NCBI GenBank assembly: GCA_017591395.1
Contig: WEDG01001207.1
Location: 1-64,000 of the forward strand
From: Schistocephalus solidus
Lineage: Eukaryota; Platyhelminthes; Cestoda; Diphyllobothriidea; Diphyllobothriidae
Length of the DNA: 64,000 bases
Direction of reading: 5' to 3'
Shown piece by piece: positions 10,240-21,098 of the stretch (position 1 is the stretch's first letter; each line of letters starts with the position of its first letter). A program made the position numbers and the translations under genes. The notes beneath the pieces were generated by a model. That model saw nothing but the letters and a program-made list of their open reading frames with translations, did no database searches and was not told where the DNA came from.

Positions 10240-10600
10240 ACCTACCATACCGACCCGCACAGCACTAAGGACAGTGCTGCATTTCAGAGGGAGGCCATGT
10301 AACGCACCACAGATTCGACAGAATTGTTTGAAAGGACTGGTAGCACTTTTCGCGCGGATCCCGGATGGGGATGGAGTGATGGAATGTCGGTGAAGGTGCC
10401 GGTGCCGCCTTCTACTCTCAAACGCTGACCCCCATCCCCACGAGTACCGTCGCCGCTCATCGTATCGCTACCCTCTGTTCAATGTCAGCATCCCCTCGTC
10501 CCAACCCTGCATTGGCCACAGCGTTGCACTCCCCACCGGTTATCCAACAGACATAACGTAATTCCCCCCCACTCCAAAAGGGATATCGCATCATGTAACG
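10240..10600 (+). repeat. Related gypsy 3' end: polypurine tract and LTR start
   Basis: AGCACTAAGGACAGTGCTGCATTTCAGAGGGAGGCC closely parallels the sequence just before the LTR at 6139 (minus strand), and is followed by TGTAACGCACC at about 10301. The LTR body then differs from the 453-bp LTR, so this is another family or a diverged copy. Its right end is not resolved. Confidence 0.5.
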
Positions 10601-11700
10601 CTCCCTTCTTTATTATCTATTGTTCCCTTTTATACCTTTATATCCTTCTTAATAGTAGAATCCATTTCCAACCTTTCTGCCGTTCCTTCTAATGACTGTT
10701 GCGTTTGAGTGATCGGCATGGTGCTTAAAGACCCTGTTCAATACGCGCATCGTCTAATAACGACTACAGGTGCGTTACTCGCCCGTGTGTGTGTGCAAAC
10801 CTCGAAGTCTTCGGCCGCTACACGGTCTGCCGACTAATTAGACTTAGTTGACTGATTGCTAAAAAGGTGAAAAAAGATTAGGAGCAGGAAGAGTTCAACG
10901 GTAAGAAACTTTCAATGCAGTCCTACAGTCTTCATATTTGTATTATATAACATAGTGTTGAATTATGTTTGATCAAGCTGTATGAAACAGCTAGTACCAT
11001 TCGTTTCATAAAGCTTTATCAAAACCTAGGCGTGCGGCTCGTTGCGCATTCGAATTACGTAGAGCATAAATGATGTTAAAACCGGAATAAATATACTACT
11101 AACAGACTGAGATAAAAAAATAATAAGTTTTGCAGGTTAGTTTTTAAGCAAATTGTTTAACAATCATAAAATTATATATAAAAATAAAGACGCTATCCAA
11201 AAACATTTAAAAATGTAAAATTATCATAAATTTTTTTAATAAGTTTTAAAAATTGAAAAAAAGCTGCTTTTTAGATAATGGGTATATAAATCATTAAATT
11301 GAGAGCCCTTGCGCATAGCCAGAGGATAGGTATTTATGAGTCTTGTAGGTCACTAACCACCAGCTATAGCTTGCCCATAACCAGATGGTGTGCCACATAA
11401 CCAGATGATTAAATTCTTAATCTCTATGTGCATTGCAGGTCGTCGTAAGATGTTAATAAAAGGACGTCAAATAGCTACTCGTGGGAGCTTCTGGCCTGAA
11501 AATGGCTATCGCCGCAAAGTACGTTTTGGATTTGCTTGACTTCTAGATGCACATATGGCAGCTCATCGGGAGGACTCAGAATTGAAGAAGCTTTAGCCGA
11601 TAGTAACCGCCACGTTGTAAAACGCGTGATTCCCGAAGTTGGCGTTATCAGAGCCCTTTCGGCCCGAATTCTATGTTAAAGAACTGAGTTGAAAAATGTC
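10601..11700. other. Unassigned AT-rich region
   Basis: Possibly the remainder of the second LTR up to about 10760, then strongly AT-rich sequence (11090-11290). I see no gene, tRNA or known element. 11440-11680 has higher GC but no convincing reading frame. Confidence 0.4.
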
Positions 11701-12096
11701 CTATCTTATTCAAAAATAGATGTGTGGTAATATTTACCAGATATTGTTTGATTTTTATTTTAAATGCTAGTAGGGTTCGACAATTTCTGATAGAACTTGG
11801 TAGGGCATTCCATATTGTCGCGTATCTTATGGAATAGAAGTTGGATCGTTGGGCCTTTTTATAATATTTTCGTAATTTCTAGTGTCTTGGGGTCTGTTTT
11901 GATTTGTTATTTTATTCATTCTGAGAATATCTTGGTCGTGTGTGATTTTGAATAGGAAAGTGAGACCATTTTTGAGTATTCTGATGCAGACGTGTTGAAG
12001 ACCATATCTATTGTAAAGTTCCATGTATGAGCCTTGAATGCCATCACATTTGGATAAGGATCTGGTAAAGCATCTTTGAATGGCTTCTAGTTTCTT

Positions 12097-13445
12097 TCAG
12101 CAATCTGATGACATTATGCCAAAGAAAATTGAGCAGTAATCCAGGAGAGGTAAAACGTACATTTTATATAGTTGTGTCTTTAGGGCAGGTGAGGAGACAT
12201 TTTTACAAATGAATCCGCATAGTCTAGTGGCTTTTGGTGATATTTGTTTAACGTGGGGAGATAAATCAAGAGCATTTGTATAGCTTAGACCTAAGTCTTT
12301 TATTGATGTTGTCTCGGTTATTTCCTGATTATTGAAAATTATGGATGGAAGTTTTTGTGGACCAAAAATCAGGAGATGACATTTACTTAAAGAGAATGGC
12401 ATTTGCCATAGAGTACTCAATTCGCTTAGTTTTTTAAGATCATTTTAAATCGTTCTACTGTATGCTTGTTATATGCATATGCAAGTTTTAAGTCGTCCGC
12501 GTATAAAAATGTTTTAGCTGACGTTGATATAGAGGATAAGTCTTGAATGTATATAAGAAATAGGAGGGGACCTAGGATAGTCCCATGAAGTACTCCACTA
12601 CTAATAGGAGATGGTTCTGAGACCACATTTCGAATTTGTACTACCTGATATCGGTTTTTAAGGTAAGATTTTAGAAATTCGAGAAGAGGAGACCCAATCC
12701 CATGACTTATTAGCTTCACTAGAAGCCTTTGATTGGGGACTTTATCAACGCTTTTTTTAGGTCAAAGTATATCGTAGCTACCGTGTTTCCGTCATCTCTG
12801 TTACTTGAAACGAATTCAAGGAAGGTGAGATGGCAGGTCTGACATGACTTTTTAGGTAAGGAAGCGTGTTGAGAGGAAGGTATTAGGTTAGCGTTTGTTA
12901 GATAATTTAGCATTTGGTTCGAAATTATTTTTTCTAGGATTTTTGCTATAACCGCTGTTCAGTGAACACCACGATAGCTTTGTGTATCAGATCGGTTCCC
13001 GTTTTTAAAAATTGGTGTAATGCTAGAGTATTTATGGATACATACCATTCGATTGGAGTAAGGAGAATAGACAAGACAGTGGTATTGGAGCATATATCAT
13101 ATGCTTCAGTATGCAAGGTGGGATTTTATCCGTTCCATAAGAGGTGGAATTAGACAGTTGTCTGATAGCTTTTTTGACGGTTTCTTCGCTAAAACAGATC
13201 TCGTTGAGGGTAAATGCTGTCATGTCTGTTGGTTGGAGTATCGGATCCTCCTCAACTGAATAGTTGGCTGAGAAGTACTTATTTAATAAATTTGCTATTT
13301 GTTTATCGTCCGTTATTACTTGTCCTGCGTCATCAATCATGAGTTGGGGACCTGGTTTTCGATTCGTGTTCCGAAAGATCTGGGCTGTTTTTTCGGAGGA
13401 CTCTATGGCCCGGCGTTCCGCTGCTATGTTTTTGTTTGCTTCCAT
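12097..13445 (-). pseudogene. LINE-E reverse transcriptase
   Basis: Blocks in order: KKAIRQLSNSTSYGTDKIPP (fingers) near 13160, SQHASLPKKSCQTCHL and IYFDLKKAL (catalytic Asp block) near 12850-12760, SGVLHGTILGPLLFLIYIQD near 12590, and FLYADDLKL (both catalytic aspartates) near 12490. SLSKCHLLIF and IKDLGLSY then lead to the thumb LYKMYVLPLLDYCSIFFG near 12130. Breaks at about 12720 and 12420 split three frames. The YADD box is intact. Confidence 0.8.
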
Positions 13446-13759
13446 TTTTTCAACTAGATCATGAATTTCTCTAATTCGTCTGAGTGTGGATAAATAACTA
13501 ACTGAGGAATCATGAAGTCGTTTTTTTCGTTTTTTAGTCTCTTGGAAAGGAAGTTAGGAATTTGTGACTTATACGGTAATCTGTCATCTATTAAGGTATC
13601 TCGAATTATAAAAAGGGTAGAGTATAAAAGGTTTACAGCTTCCAGTCTAGTGACCTTACATGGCTGTTCATATAGTCAATGTCGAGTTTTTTTGGATTTA
13701 TGTAAAAGTAATTAGAATCTGATGTTTCTTTTATGTTTAGAGGGAGCATTTTTATTATT

Positions 13760-14430
13760 GCCTTATGATCACTTTCAAAGGTTATGCTGTCGTAATGCGT
13801 ATGTAGGGGCCAGATATCATTTGTGAGAATAATGTCTAGTATGTTGTTCCATCGGGTTGATTATTTGATTATTTGTTGATTTATTTATTGATTATTTGTT
13901 GATTATTTATTGATTATTTATTGATTATTTGTGTCCAGTTATGGAACACAATTAATGATAGCAGTTCATCATGTCTGGTGGGAGCTGATAGTTTAGCCCA
14001 GTTTATTTCACGATGGTTTAGATCGCCTGCAATTATTTTATATTCAATTTGAATATCTGATATGGTGTCTATTAGATTGGGTAGGCCAGTGTCATTATTA
14101 CTACATTCTGGAGGAGTGTGGAGAAATCCGATAAGCATATTTTTGTGCAACAGGGATTTTACTGGGAAAATTTCGTGTGAAACATCGAAACAACTTTGTT
14201 CAATGGTAGTTTTGATGTATATCATACAGCCACCGCCTCGTTTATTAATGCGGTCTTGTCGATAGAAATTGTCGTTTGGGACAAATAGCGAAGCGTTCGA
14301 TGTTAATTCATTTACCCATGCTTCCGTTAAACAAACTATATCGGGATTATAGGCTTCAACGAATGTCCTAAGTTGTGGGATTTTATGTACTATCGACCTC
14401 GCATTAATAAGGGCGATACTTAGGATGTCG
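13760..14430 (-). pseudogene. LINE-E APE-type endonuclease
   Basis: The minus strand reads INARSIVHKIPQLRTFVEAY, then DIVCLTEAWV (the catalytic Glu of the TE[ST]W block) near 14330. Further down, IIAGDLNHREINW near 14010 is the GDFN metal- and phosphate-binding block, and ILDIILTND with ESDHKAI (the SDH catalytic block) lies near 13780-13860. A simple repeat of TTGATTATT units interrupts the frame at 13858-13932. All main catalytic blocks are visible but not in one frame. Confidence 0.75.
13858..13932. repeat. TTGATTATT-type minisatellite inside LINE-E
   Basis: About 75 bp of imperfect repeats of TTGATTATTTG/TTTATTGATT. It sits in the endonuclease coding region and adds minus-strand stops, so it expanded after the element died or killed it. 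Confidence 0.85.
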
Positions 14431-15909
14431 GATAGGGATGAGGCCAGCTGCTGTGAAAAAACAGATTTCTAAAACTGTTTTGACTGTGCGATGGGCTAAT
14501 AGGGGGGAAGTGTGTAACTGTTGGAAGGTATGGTGATGTGTATGGTGAGAAATGAGTGAATGGGTAAGAGTGTATTTGTTGAGTGTGTGGTGGGATTTGA
14601 GTGCATGGGTTAAAGTGTATGGGTTGTGTGTAGGTGTTAGAGAGCATGGGTTGGTTGAAGAGGTTATGCCCCATATGAGGGGGGAGGATTAAATGGGCGG
14701 TTATTGTAAATACCTGGGGTTATTGTTGGGAAGTTTTTGCCGACCTGGGTAACTGGTTTGGTTGCCATTAGTTGCTACTATGTTTGAAAGGTTAGCGTGC
14801 GTTGGTTTACTCCTATGCCATGCATTTGGATTTGAGGGAGTTGAGGTGTTATTATAAGAGCTTATTCGTGTCTTATGAGAGTTTGCAGAGTTTGGAGCAC
14901 TCATATTTCTTGGGTTGACATTTTTGGGCTTTTTAGTAGTAACGGTGTGCTCAATAAAGCTTTTTGTATAGGAATACTAACTGGGAGACAAATTGGGTTA
15001 TCTTTTCAGCTTGAAGGAATTGACACGTACGTCATAGGATTTGTATGAGTTGCTGGGTCGACAATTTCTGTTACTGGTTGTTCAGTTGGTGGAGTAGTAG
15101 TAACACTTATATTACTATCTAATATTGCGACATGACTGGATCCAGAATTTGTGTCATCAAGCTGTTCCAGAGAGGTTATAGCATTTTGAGGTGCTCGTTT
15201 CGTTTGATTCTGACATCCTCTCCTAACTGCTGAAGCAGTTTTTTTATGAGTGTCAGAAAAACCATTAGATAAACTTACCAAAGGTTCGGCTAAGGAGACA
15301 CTATGCTTATTATTTTGCTCTAACTGACTTATACGCTTTGCATTATAGTTGGCAGCGTTGGAAGTGCCTGCTTGGGGTTCCACTGAGGAGACGGTTTGAT
15401 TAACATCTGGTTTGAGCTGTGTGGCTTTTGGTCTGAAGTTCACGTCTTTCCATAGGTGTGAGGTCTGGACCTATGAATGCTTTTCGGGTGAGCAGAGTTC
15501 GGTTTACTTCAGGGTTTTGTAGAACTAGATCGGCTTCGGTTTGTGAATAGAAAGTCACTAACACTGGCTTATTTTTGCTTCTTGAGTTAAGCATTTCGGT
15601 GGAAGCTATGCGGATTTTTAGCCTACACGAGTGTATGAGTTGTTGGCTTGATGGTTCGGGGTTTACCGAGTGGGGGATATTTCAGATAATGACATTAAAC
15701 TTGCGTTTGCACCTATCAGCGACCTCTGATGAGACTACGTGTATGATCAGTTCTATTTGTGGTACGCTTGTTAAGCTGTTTGCAAAAGATTTTGAGTCTA
15801 ATAATGAGTTGAGCAACGAAAATAGATGTTCATATTTGTCGATAAAGTTTTGCAGACGTAGGATAGCAGAGAGATCTAGTTTATCGATAGTTACTTTTGC
15901 ATCCGTCAT
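14420..15909 (-). pseudogene. LINE-E ORF1
   Basis: The N-terminal part (15909-15682) has an amphipathic helical stretch. The middle (15594-15400) holds NKPVLVTFYSQTEADLVLQN followed by IGPDLTPMERRELQ, which matches the LINE ORF1p fold (RxLLVxF, then PDLTxxER). The C-terminal third (about 14900-14420) is low-complexity, rich in Pro, Ser, Thr, Asn, His and Tyr. ORF1 proteins bind element RNA. At least three frame shifts; the function is inferred from family resemblance. Confidence 0.65.
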
Positions 15910-15940
15910 ATTTCTGGTATATGAATACGTGAGGATTTAG

Positions 15941-16520
15941 AGCTAGGGTACAGAAGTACACTTCTTATAAATTTAGATTATAATTGAGCGGGAAAATATC
16001 TCAATATCTTCAAATAATACGCAATTTAAACTTATCTTGGAGTTGAGGATTTTAAGCGATTGTGCGTAGTTGGTCCCAGGACGGAGCCTTGAGGGATACC
16101 ACTTCGAGGTATCGAGTTTGGAATACCGTCAGTCCCCGAAGAGGGCGAGTTTTTCAGACGCATTATCTGCATACGTATTAGTTCTATGGAGACATCAATG
16201 GTGCTGATAACTTTGAATGAGGATGCTGAGACGTCAGAACTGGTTCAGATTCCATCGTAAGACGGTTTGCAAAGAACGCACTAAACAATTCTGCATTTTC
16301 AGACTCTTCGAGAACAAGGTTCTTAGTTGCATTTAGTAATTGAGGTATTTCATAACCTCGTTAAGAGGAGGATCGACGGCGGAACAGTTGAGCAACAGAT
16401 TGTGCAGCGTTTGGATCACTGAGTGCACAAGATTACCTCTGTCTGTCATGTGCGAGACGAATCTTAAAAGGCTAATTCAAAATTCTCTGCAATCCTTAGA
16501 TGTACAGATAACGAACTAGT
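15941..16520 (-). mobile_element. CR1-like RT scrap
   Basis: The minus strand near 16125-16060 reads SGIPQGSVLGP, the RT block preceding YADD, immediately after unrelated or rearranged RT N-terminal sequence (a K..SPSSGTDGIP stretch near 16150). The rest to 16500 is decayed. It lies directly outside the left arm of the inverted duplication. Confidence 0.5.
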
Positions 16521-16524
16521 ATAT

Positions 16525-17540
16525 TGATAAATAAATAAATAAATTTTATATTTAAGGCCCAGAGGGCCCCATCATTAAAAATCTTAGTATCGTGGCTTAA
16601 ATAAATACAAAGTGGATAATTGCTGCACTATGTGAGCATCCATATGAACAGCAGAAATGAATTATATGGTAGGCATATCCGGTTCAGAACGAGTTGCCAT
16701 TTTTAAAACAATACTCAACAATCTTTGACATATACGGTGAACTAGAAAAGAAGCAGTAAAAAAACTCCTACGGTTAAATTGGAGGCGGAGTTCGGCGAGC
16801 CGCCAATTTAAAAAAACTAGGAGAAAAAAACTGCTTCACTAAAAAATTAATAGCTAGATGCAATGGGATAGTATTGTGATGTTACTGACAACTTATGAGG
16901 GTTCAAAACGCTCCTTATCGGGTGAGAGATAATATAGCAGTCAGAGCTACTGTTTATAAACACCAGTTGAGGAGAGAGAGGAGGAACTCATCGTAGACAA
17001 CAGGGTCGAAACGGAGAGGGAACAGTAGAGGTCACGAGCTCATCATCGAGATGCGACCTTGCTGACTGCATAGTCCACCACCAAAGAGGCGAAACCATCA
17101 GAACCCACCTCGATCATCATCAGAACCTGGAGACTATCGTCAGGGTTGCAAAATCGGAGGAAAGTATCAAGGTTGTCAAGAGTTGGCAATTCTAGTTTAA
17201 AGGGTGGGGATGAAAAAGTGAATGCAAAGGTTGACTCTGCGTAGGATGATGGAAATATTTTTAGAGACCAATATAATATCAAGGGAGCTGCCTCAAGTAC
17301 CAGGAGGACCCTTTTCAAAATCCAAAAGTTGCAATTTTGGGAAGGAAACAGGTAATAAGGACTTAATATCTTCCGAAGTTAAATGATTTGCGAAATTTAG
17401 TTTTGAAAATAGCTAATGTAGACAACATCCTAATTTCCAGTGGAAGATTATTCCATATGAAAGCATAAATGGAGGAAAAAAACTAAGAACGGTTAGTTGT
17501 GGAGCTAAGGGGTGGTGAAATGATCATGGAGGAATTACGA
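16525..17540 (-). mobile_element. LINE-B RT C-terminus and 3' UTR, copy 2
   Basis: The minus strand near 17470-17400 reads AFIWNNLPLEIRMLSTLAIF then KTKFRKSFN, the WNxLPxEIR..FKxxL signature at the end of a CR1-type ORF2. Next comes an 850-bp tail region homologous to 4420-5275 and 38590-39437, ending in (TAAA)n at 16525. It contains the best-preserved hairpin at 16765-16823. Confidence 0.8.
16765..16823. promoter_or_regulatory. LINE-B 3' UTR hairpin, best copy
   Basis: The outer pair CTCCTA/TAGGAG encloses an inner stem TAAATTGG..GGCG with CGCC..AATTTA around a short loop containing TTCGGCG. The three copies keep it better than the surrounding spacer, which suggests function in the element (inference). 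Confidence 0.55.
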
Positions 17541-17556
17541 GTGGCATAGGGTCGAT

Positions 17557-17760
17557 CTACCGGAGTGGGAGCGTTAATTCGTGAATACTTTGGCGATTCC
17601 ACACAGAAGCTTGCAGCCGCCCGAAGGCCTGACTGGTTTTGGAGATCCGATGAGCAACCTCGTTGTCGACTCTCGTGCTGCCCGCCACTCTGCTTTCCAG
17701 ATAAGCAAAGATTTTCACGTTTTTGAGTTGATCACCTTGTGACATTGATTTCGGGAGCAC
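17557..17760 (-). pseudogene. RTE-like endonuclease-RT fragment
   Basis: The 67-residue frame reads FAYLESRVAGSTRVDNEVAH then RISKTSQAFGRLQ, matching the FxYLGSxLs..DxEVxxRISKAxxAFGxL block downstream of the RT core in RTE-type and related non-LTR elements. This block is not used by CR1 types, so a different LINE class contributed it. A worse-preserved counterpart lies at 38189-38395 plus in the right arm. Confidence 0.7.
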
Positions 17761-17821
17761 TGTATTCCGCTCTCGGCGGCGGATGGTGCGTGACCACCGT
17801 TTAGGCTGTATTGATTGTTAA

Positions 17822-18908
17822 TCAAAAATTGGCGCAGCCTGCACCGATGAGGGCTAGAGTTAACGTGAAACAGGGAGCAGAGACCGGCTTACTACTGCAG
17901 TCCTGACGGTAGAGGTCATACTGGTCTATGACAAGCGAAGAGTCGGAAATTAAGGGATGGGTCCAAGATTCAGGTACACATAAAACATCAGACATTAACT
18001 CGAAAGCAATGGCTCTCAGTTGGGCCATCTTATTCATAACCGATCTAGCATTACGTAATATGACATCTAGTGTAGTTCGAGTATCCAAAACTTGGGTTAT
18101 CGTTATTTATAAAAAACTTTGAAGGTGGGAAATAAAGTTGGAAGTTATTGTGGCTTAGAGGTTAACAGCCAACTGCGCCATCATTATTGGTATAAGAAAC
18201 GCCAGTAACAAAAGGCTGAGAGGGATATATAAAAGGGTTAGGAATATAACTTGCCAGTATCGAATCACCATAGGGGTTAAGAACGAGATATGCCTGTTGG
18301 TAGTTAAAATGGAATGACGGGAAGTTAGATGGAATATAGAGGCTGGTGGAAGAGGGCAAGCAGCTATAAGAATTAAGTGCTGGAAGGTCAGGTCTTGTAT
18401 ACCGGTTAACATGGTTAGGGAAGGCAGTATGGAGAAGGCAGTATGCGATTACTGAGAACTGCGCTATCTTGCTTTTCGGTCTGGGTTAGATTTACGTCCT
18501 TCGGACATCCTGATATAATTGAGGGTATAAGATGAAACGTGGGGTTATGGGACGAGCTAGCTTGTGGAGGGTTAAAAAAGTTGAATTCAGATGATAGCGG
18601 ATGTTGTATTTTGAGAACATTATTTATGCGATGTGGCTCGGGAAATTTCATGGAGAGGCCTGGAGAACTGCGTTTAAGAGGGAAACTGTTAGTATAAGTG
18701 CTTAAAACGGGGTTACGGACATTACAGGAGGGCTAAAAGCACCGGAAATTTTATAAATTTGCCGTGTTTGAAGCGAAGTAGAAGGTGGAGTGGAGGGGCT
18801 GACCGAAATGGACATCTGACGAGATGGATTAACCGGGGCATTGAGGTTATTGGAAATACGGCCAGTCTTGTGAATATTAGGTTGAGAGTAAAGACAGAAA
18901 AGACCCAT
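17822..18908 (-). mobile_element. LINE-C ORF1 C-terminus and endonuclease N-terminus, copy 1
   Basis: From 18908 down, a low-complexity Pro/Ser/Asn/Tyr-rich ORF1 tail (ISGAFSPPVMSVTPF; FNFFNPPQASSSHNP; TSLYIPSNFPSFHFNY) spans several frames. It is followed at 18088 by the endonuclease start (RNARSVMNKMAQLRAI, then DVLCVPESWTHPLISDS with the catalytic Glu). The same order recurs at 37000-38130 plus, and the ORF1 part at 31828-32640 plus. The endonuclease stops after its first 90 residues. Confidence 0.75.
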
Positions 18909-18929
18909 TCATTAGCTCCATTGGTGTAA

Positions 18930-21080
18930 GATCTCTTGCTATGCTTTGAAGGTTATTCGCTTAACTCGATTCATTTGCGCCTTGAATTTGTTTATAGACA
19001 CAGGATTCCCATCAGCGAACGATTTGTTTCACAATCTCCGTTTTTATTCACTTCTGTTTTCAACACTTGAGTCAGCCCCTATGGTTTATTTTTTTCAGTC
19101 TCTTGCATGAAATCTGGCAGGGGTTTCTGAGGAGAATATGCAATAATTTACGGAAACATTACAAATCCTAAGTTAAATTGCCAGAAAAAGCTGATTCCCA
19201 ATTTATGTTGTCAAGGTGAAGCTCAGTTTCTCTAGTGAATAACGAGGCAAAGAACCAACCCAAGTGCTCGGCTTTCTCCACATTTTCAACGACTTCAACC
19301 CTATTCTCATCCATAAGTACTGCGATTGGGTCCTTGATTTTAAATCAACTTTTAATATAATGGAAAAAATTTGGCTTATTTTCCGCCTGCTGGATAATTC
19401 TTGATTGATAGTTTTTCCTTGCCTGACGGATCATTTTTTGACAAAATTTCGTTAGTGATGAAATTCTTCGAGATGTTCTGCTGACCCTATTTGCCTGAAG
19501 ACTTTACATTTTTAGTTTTCTTCTTTAACCGCCTGTTTAGTTCTATTCTTAACCAGGCAGGGCGACTAGTCTTTTTGGTACCTTCACCGGACTGATTGAT
19601 TGAAACCATTTTAAACGATCGGCAGTTATCCGGCGAATTTGCTTTGAGCAAAAAAATCCCATTTCACGGACATCAGCTCTTTCTTCATCGCGTTAAAATC
19701 AGCCTTCCATATATTTCACTTGCCTTCCGTTCTCTTCTGGCGCTGAGAATAAAGTGAGTAATCCCACAGCAGCATACAATGATCATTCTTACCGAGGAGT
19801 GCAATAGAATACACTTAGTCAATGTTAGAGAAGTCCTTCATAAATACTAGGTCCAGGCAATTGGCTCTCTGGTTCTCTTTAAATCTCATTGGTTTGTTTA
19901 CCTTCTGTGCCAGAGGTTGGGCGAGAGTCAGATCCATTAGCTTGTCACCGAAGGAAGTTGCCGCACTGTCAGCTGTCAGATTTACCCAGTCTACTGTAGG
20001 TGCCGTTGGGTACTTTGTATTTAGTGTCTTCCGTATCGGTGATGACTCACCTTGATGATGCACGGGATCTGCCACAAAAGAGACCTCTTCATCACTTTTA
20101 TTTCCCCATCCTTTATTTCGAGCCATTTCCCCCCTGTTCGGTTCTCCTCTTCCGTTCTGTTCTCTGCATCCTCGTTTTGTGCCTTACCATCGGCTCGTAG
20201 TCCGGTTGAAAAAACACATCATGGTGAAAGCTACGGAGACCCATTCTCCGTTCTAGGTAGTGTGAAGCCTGAAAAGCATGTTCAAGAATACTTTTAAGAG
20301 GCCTTGGTCACGAGAGTTACCAGGAAACACCCGCTTTCCCATAACGGAATGCTTTGTGCACGGTAACGCATTCGCCATCTTAAAGAATCGAATTTGAGTA
20401 TGTTCGAAAAAGGCTGAGGTTATGTTTTACCCTTTCCTTTGCAATCAGAGAAGTGGACTCGGGAGCCCCTTTAATAACGAGATTGCGTGTTTGGTCAAAA
20501 TTTCGGACTTGGTCCTCTGATTTGTTGATAGGGCATCAGTATCGGGATTAATTCTACTTTGATCGACGATGCTATTTGCGTCAATACTATAAACGATTCC
20601 GAAAGTTAATGGTGAACCCATTTTGGGAACTTTGATAATTTGTTCTGCAGTTGCTCCTGCATCACCAGCAGAGAATACCATTTGAGAATCTATTGGTAAG
20701 AACGAGCTTTTTTCGGAATTTGAACTCATCTTTTTTATAATCATCTTGGCCTTTTGCGACTTCGAATTCTTCGTCTTCGGTCCTTCAATGTCGATGAGCT
20801 TTTAAACGTCACCCTTCGTTGTATCATCCAGGAACGATGCAGCATATGCTTATATATCCAGAGCATTCCTGCATTTCTCTGAGCTGCATGACAGTAGTAA
20901 GGTGCATGAGCTGGTTTGATCTCCCTTTCAAAGGAATGAAATGTCTACTGATTTACTGAGATCTCTAGACTCCAAGTCTTTTCGCTCTACATTGGGTATT
21001 CTTTAGGAAGATATATTTGCATTCGTAATTTCTTTTGTTGAGATTCTCGTTGTTACGGGTGTTTTTTGTCAGATGAACAA
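18930..21080 (-). mobile_element. LINE-K: CR1-like ORF1, partial endonuclease and linker
   Basis: Down the minus strand: an ORF1 N-terminal region near 21080-20780; ORF1 core with VIKGAPESTSLIAKERVKH near 20450; RPLKSILEH and FFQPDYEPM near 20300-20200, the RPLKxxL..DYSPxxR domain shared with LINE-A, F and G. Then the endonuclease C-terminus ENQRANCLDLVFMKDFSNI (20126-19815) and the linker KKTSRPAWLRIELNRRLKKK near 19560. The endonuclease N-terminus (TExW and GDFN) is missing. It lies head-to-head with LINE-A at about 21.1 kb. Confidence 0.75.
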
Positions 21081-21098
21081 TGAACCTTCTCTTTTAGA

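Larger units (their letters stand above)
11700..15940 (-). mobile_element. LINE-E: near full-length CR1/L2-like LINE
   Basis: The minus strand carries ORF1 (15909 to about 14430), an APE-type endonuclease (about 14430-13760), a linker, RT (13445-12097) and a C-terminal domain to about 11760. The ORF1-EN-RT order with no RNase H is typical of CR1/L2/jockey LINEs. Several frame shifts and stops inactivate it. The last recognisable coding motif, a SIRYGMPYQVLSE-like stretch, is near 11810. Of all families here, its domain complement is the most complete after LINE-G. Confidence 0.8.
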
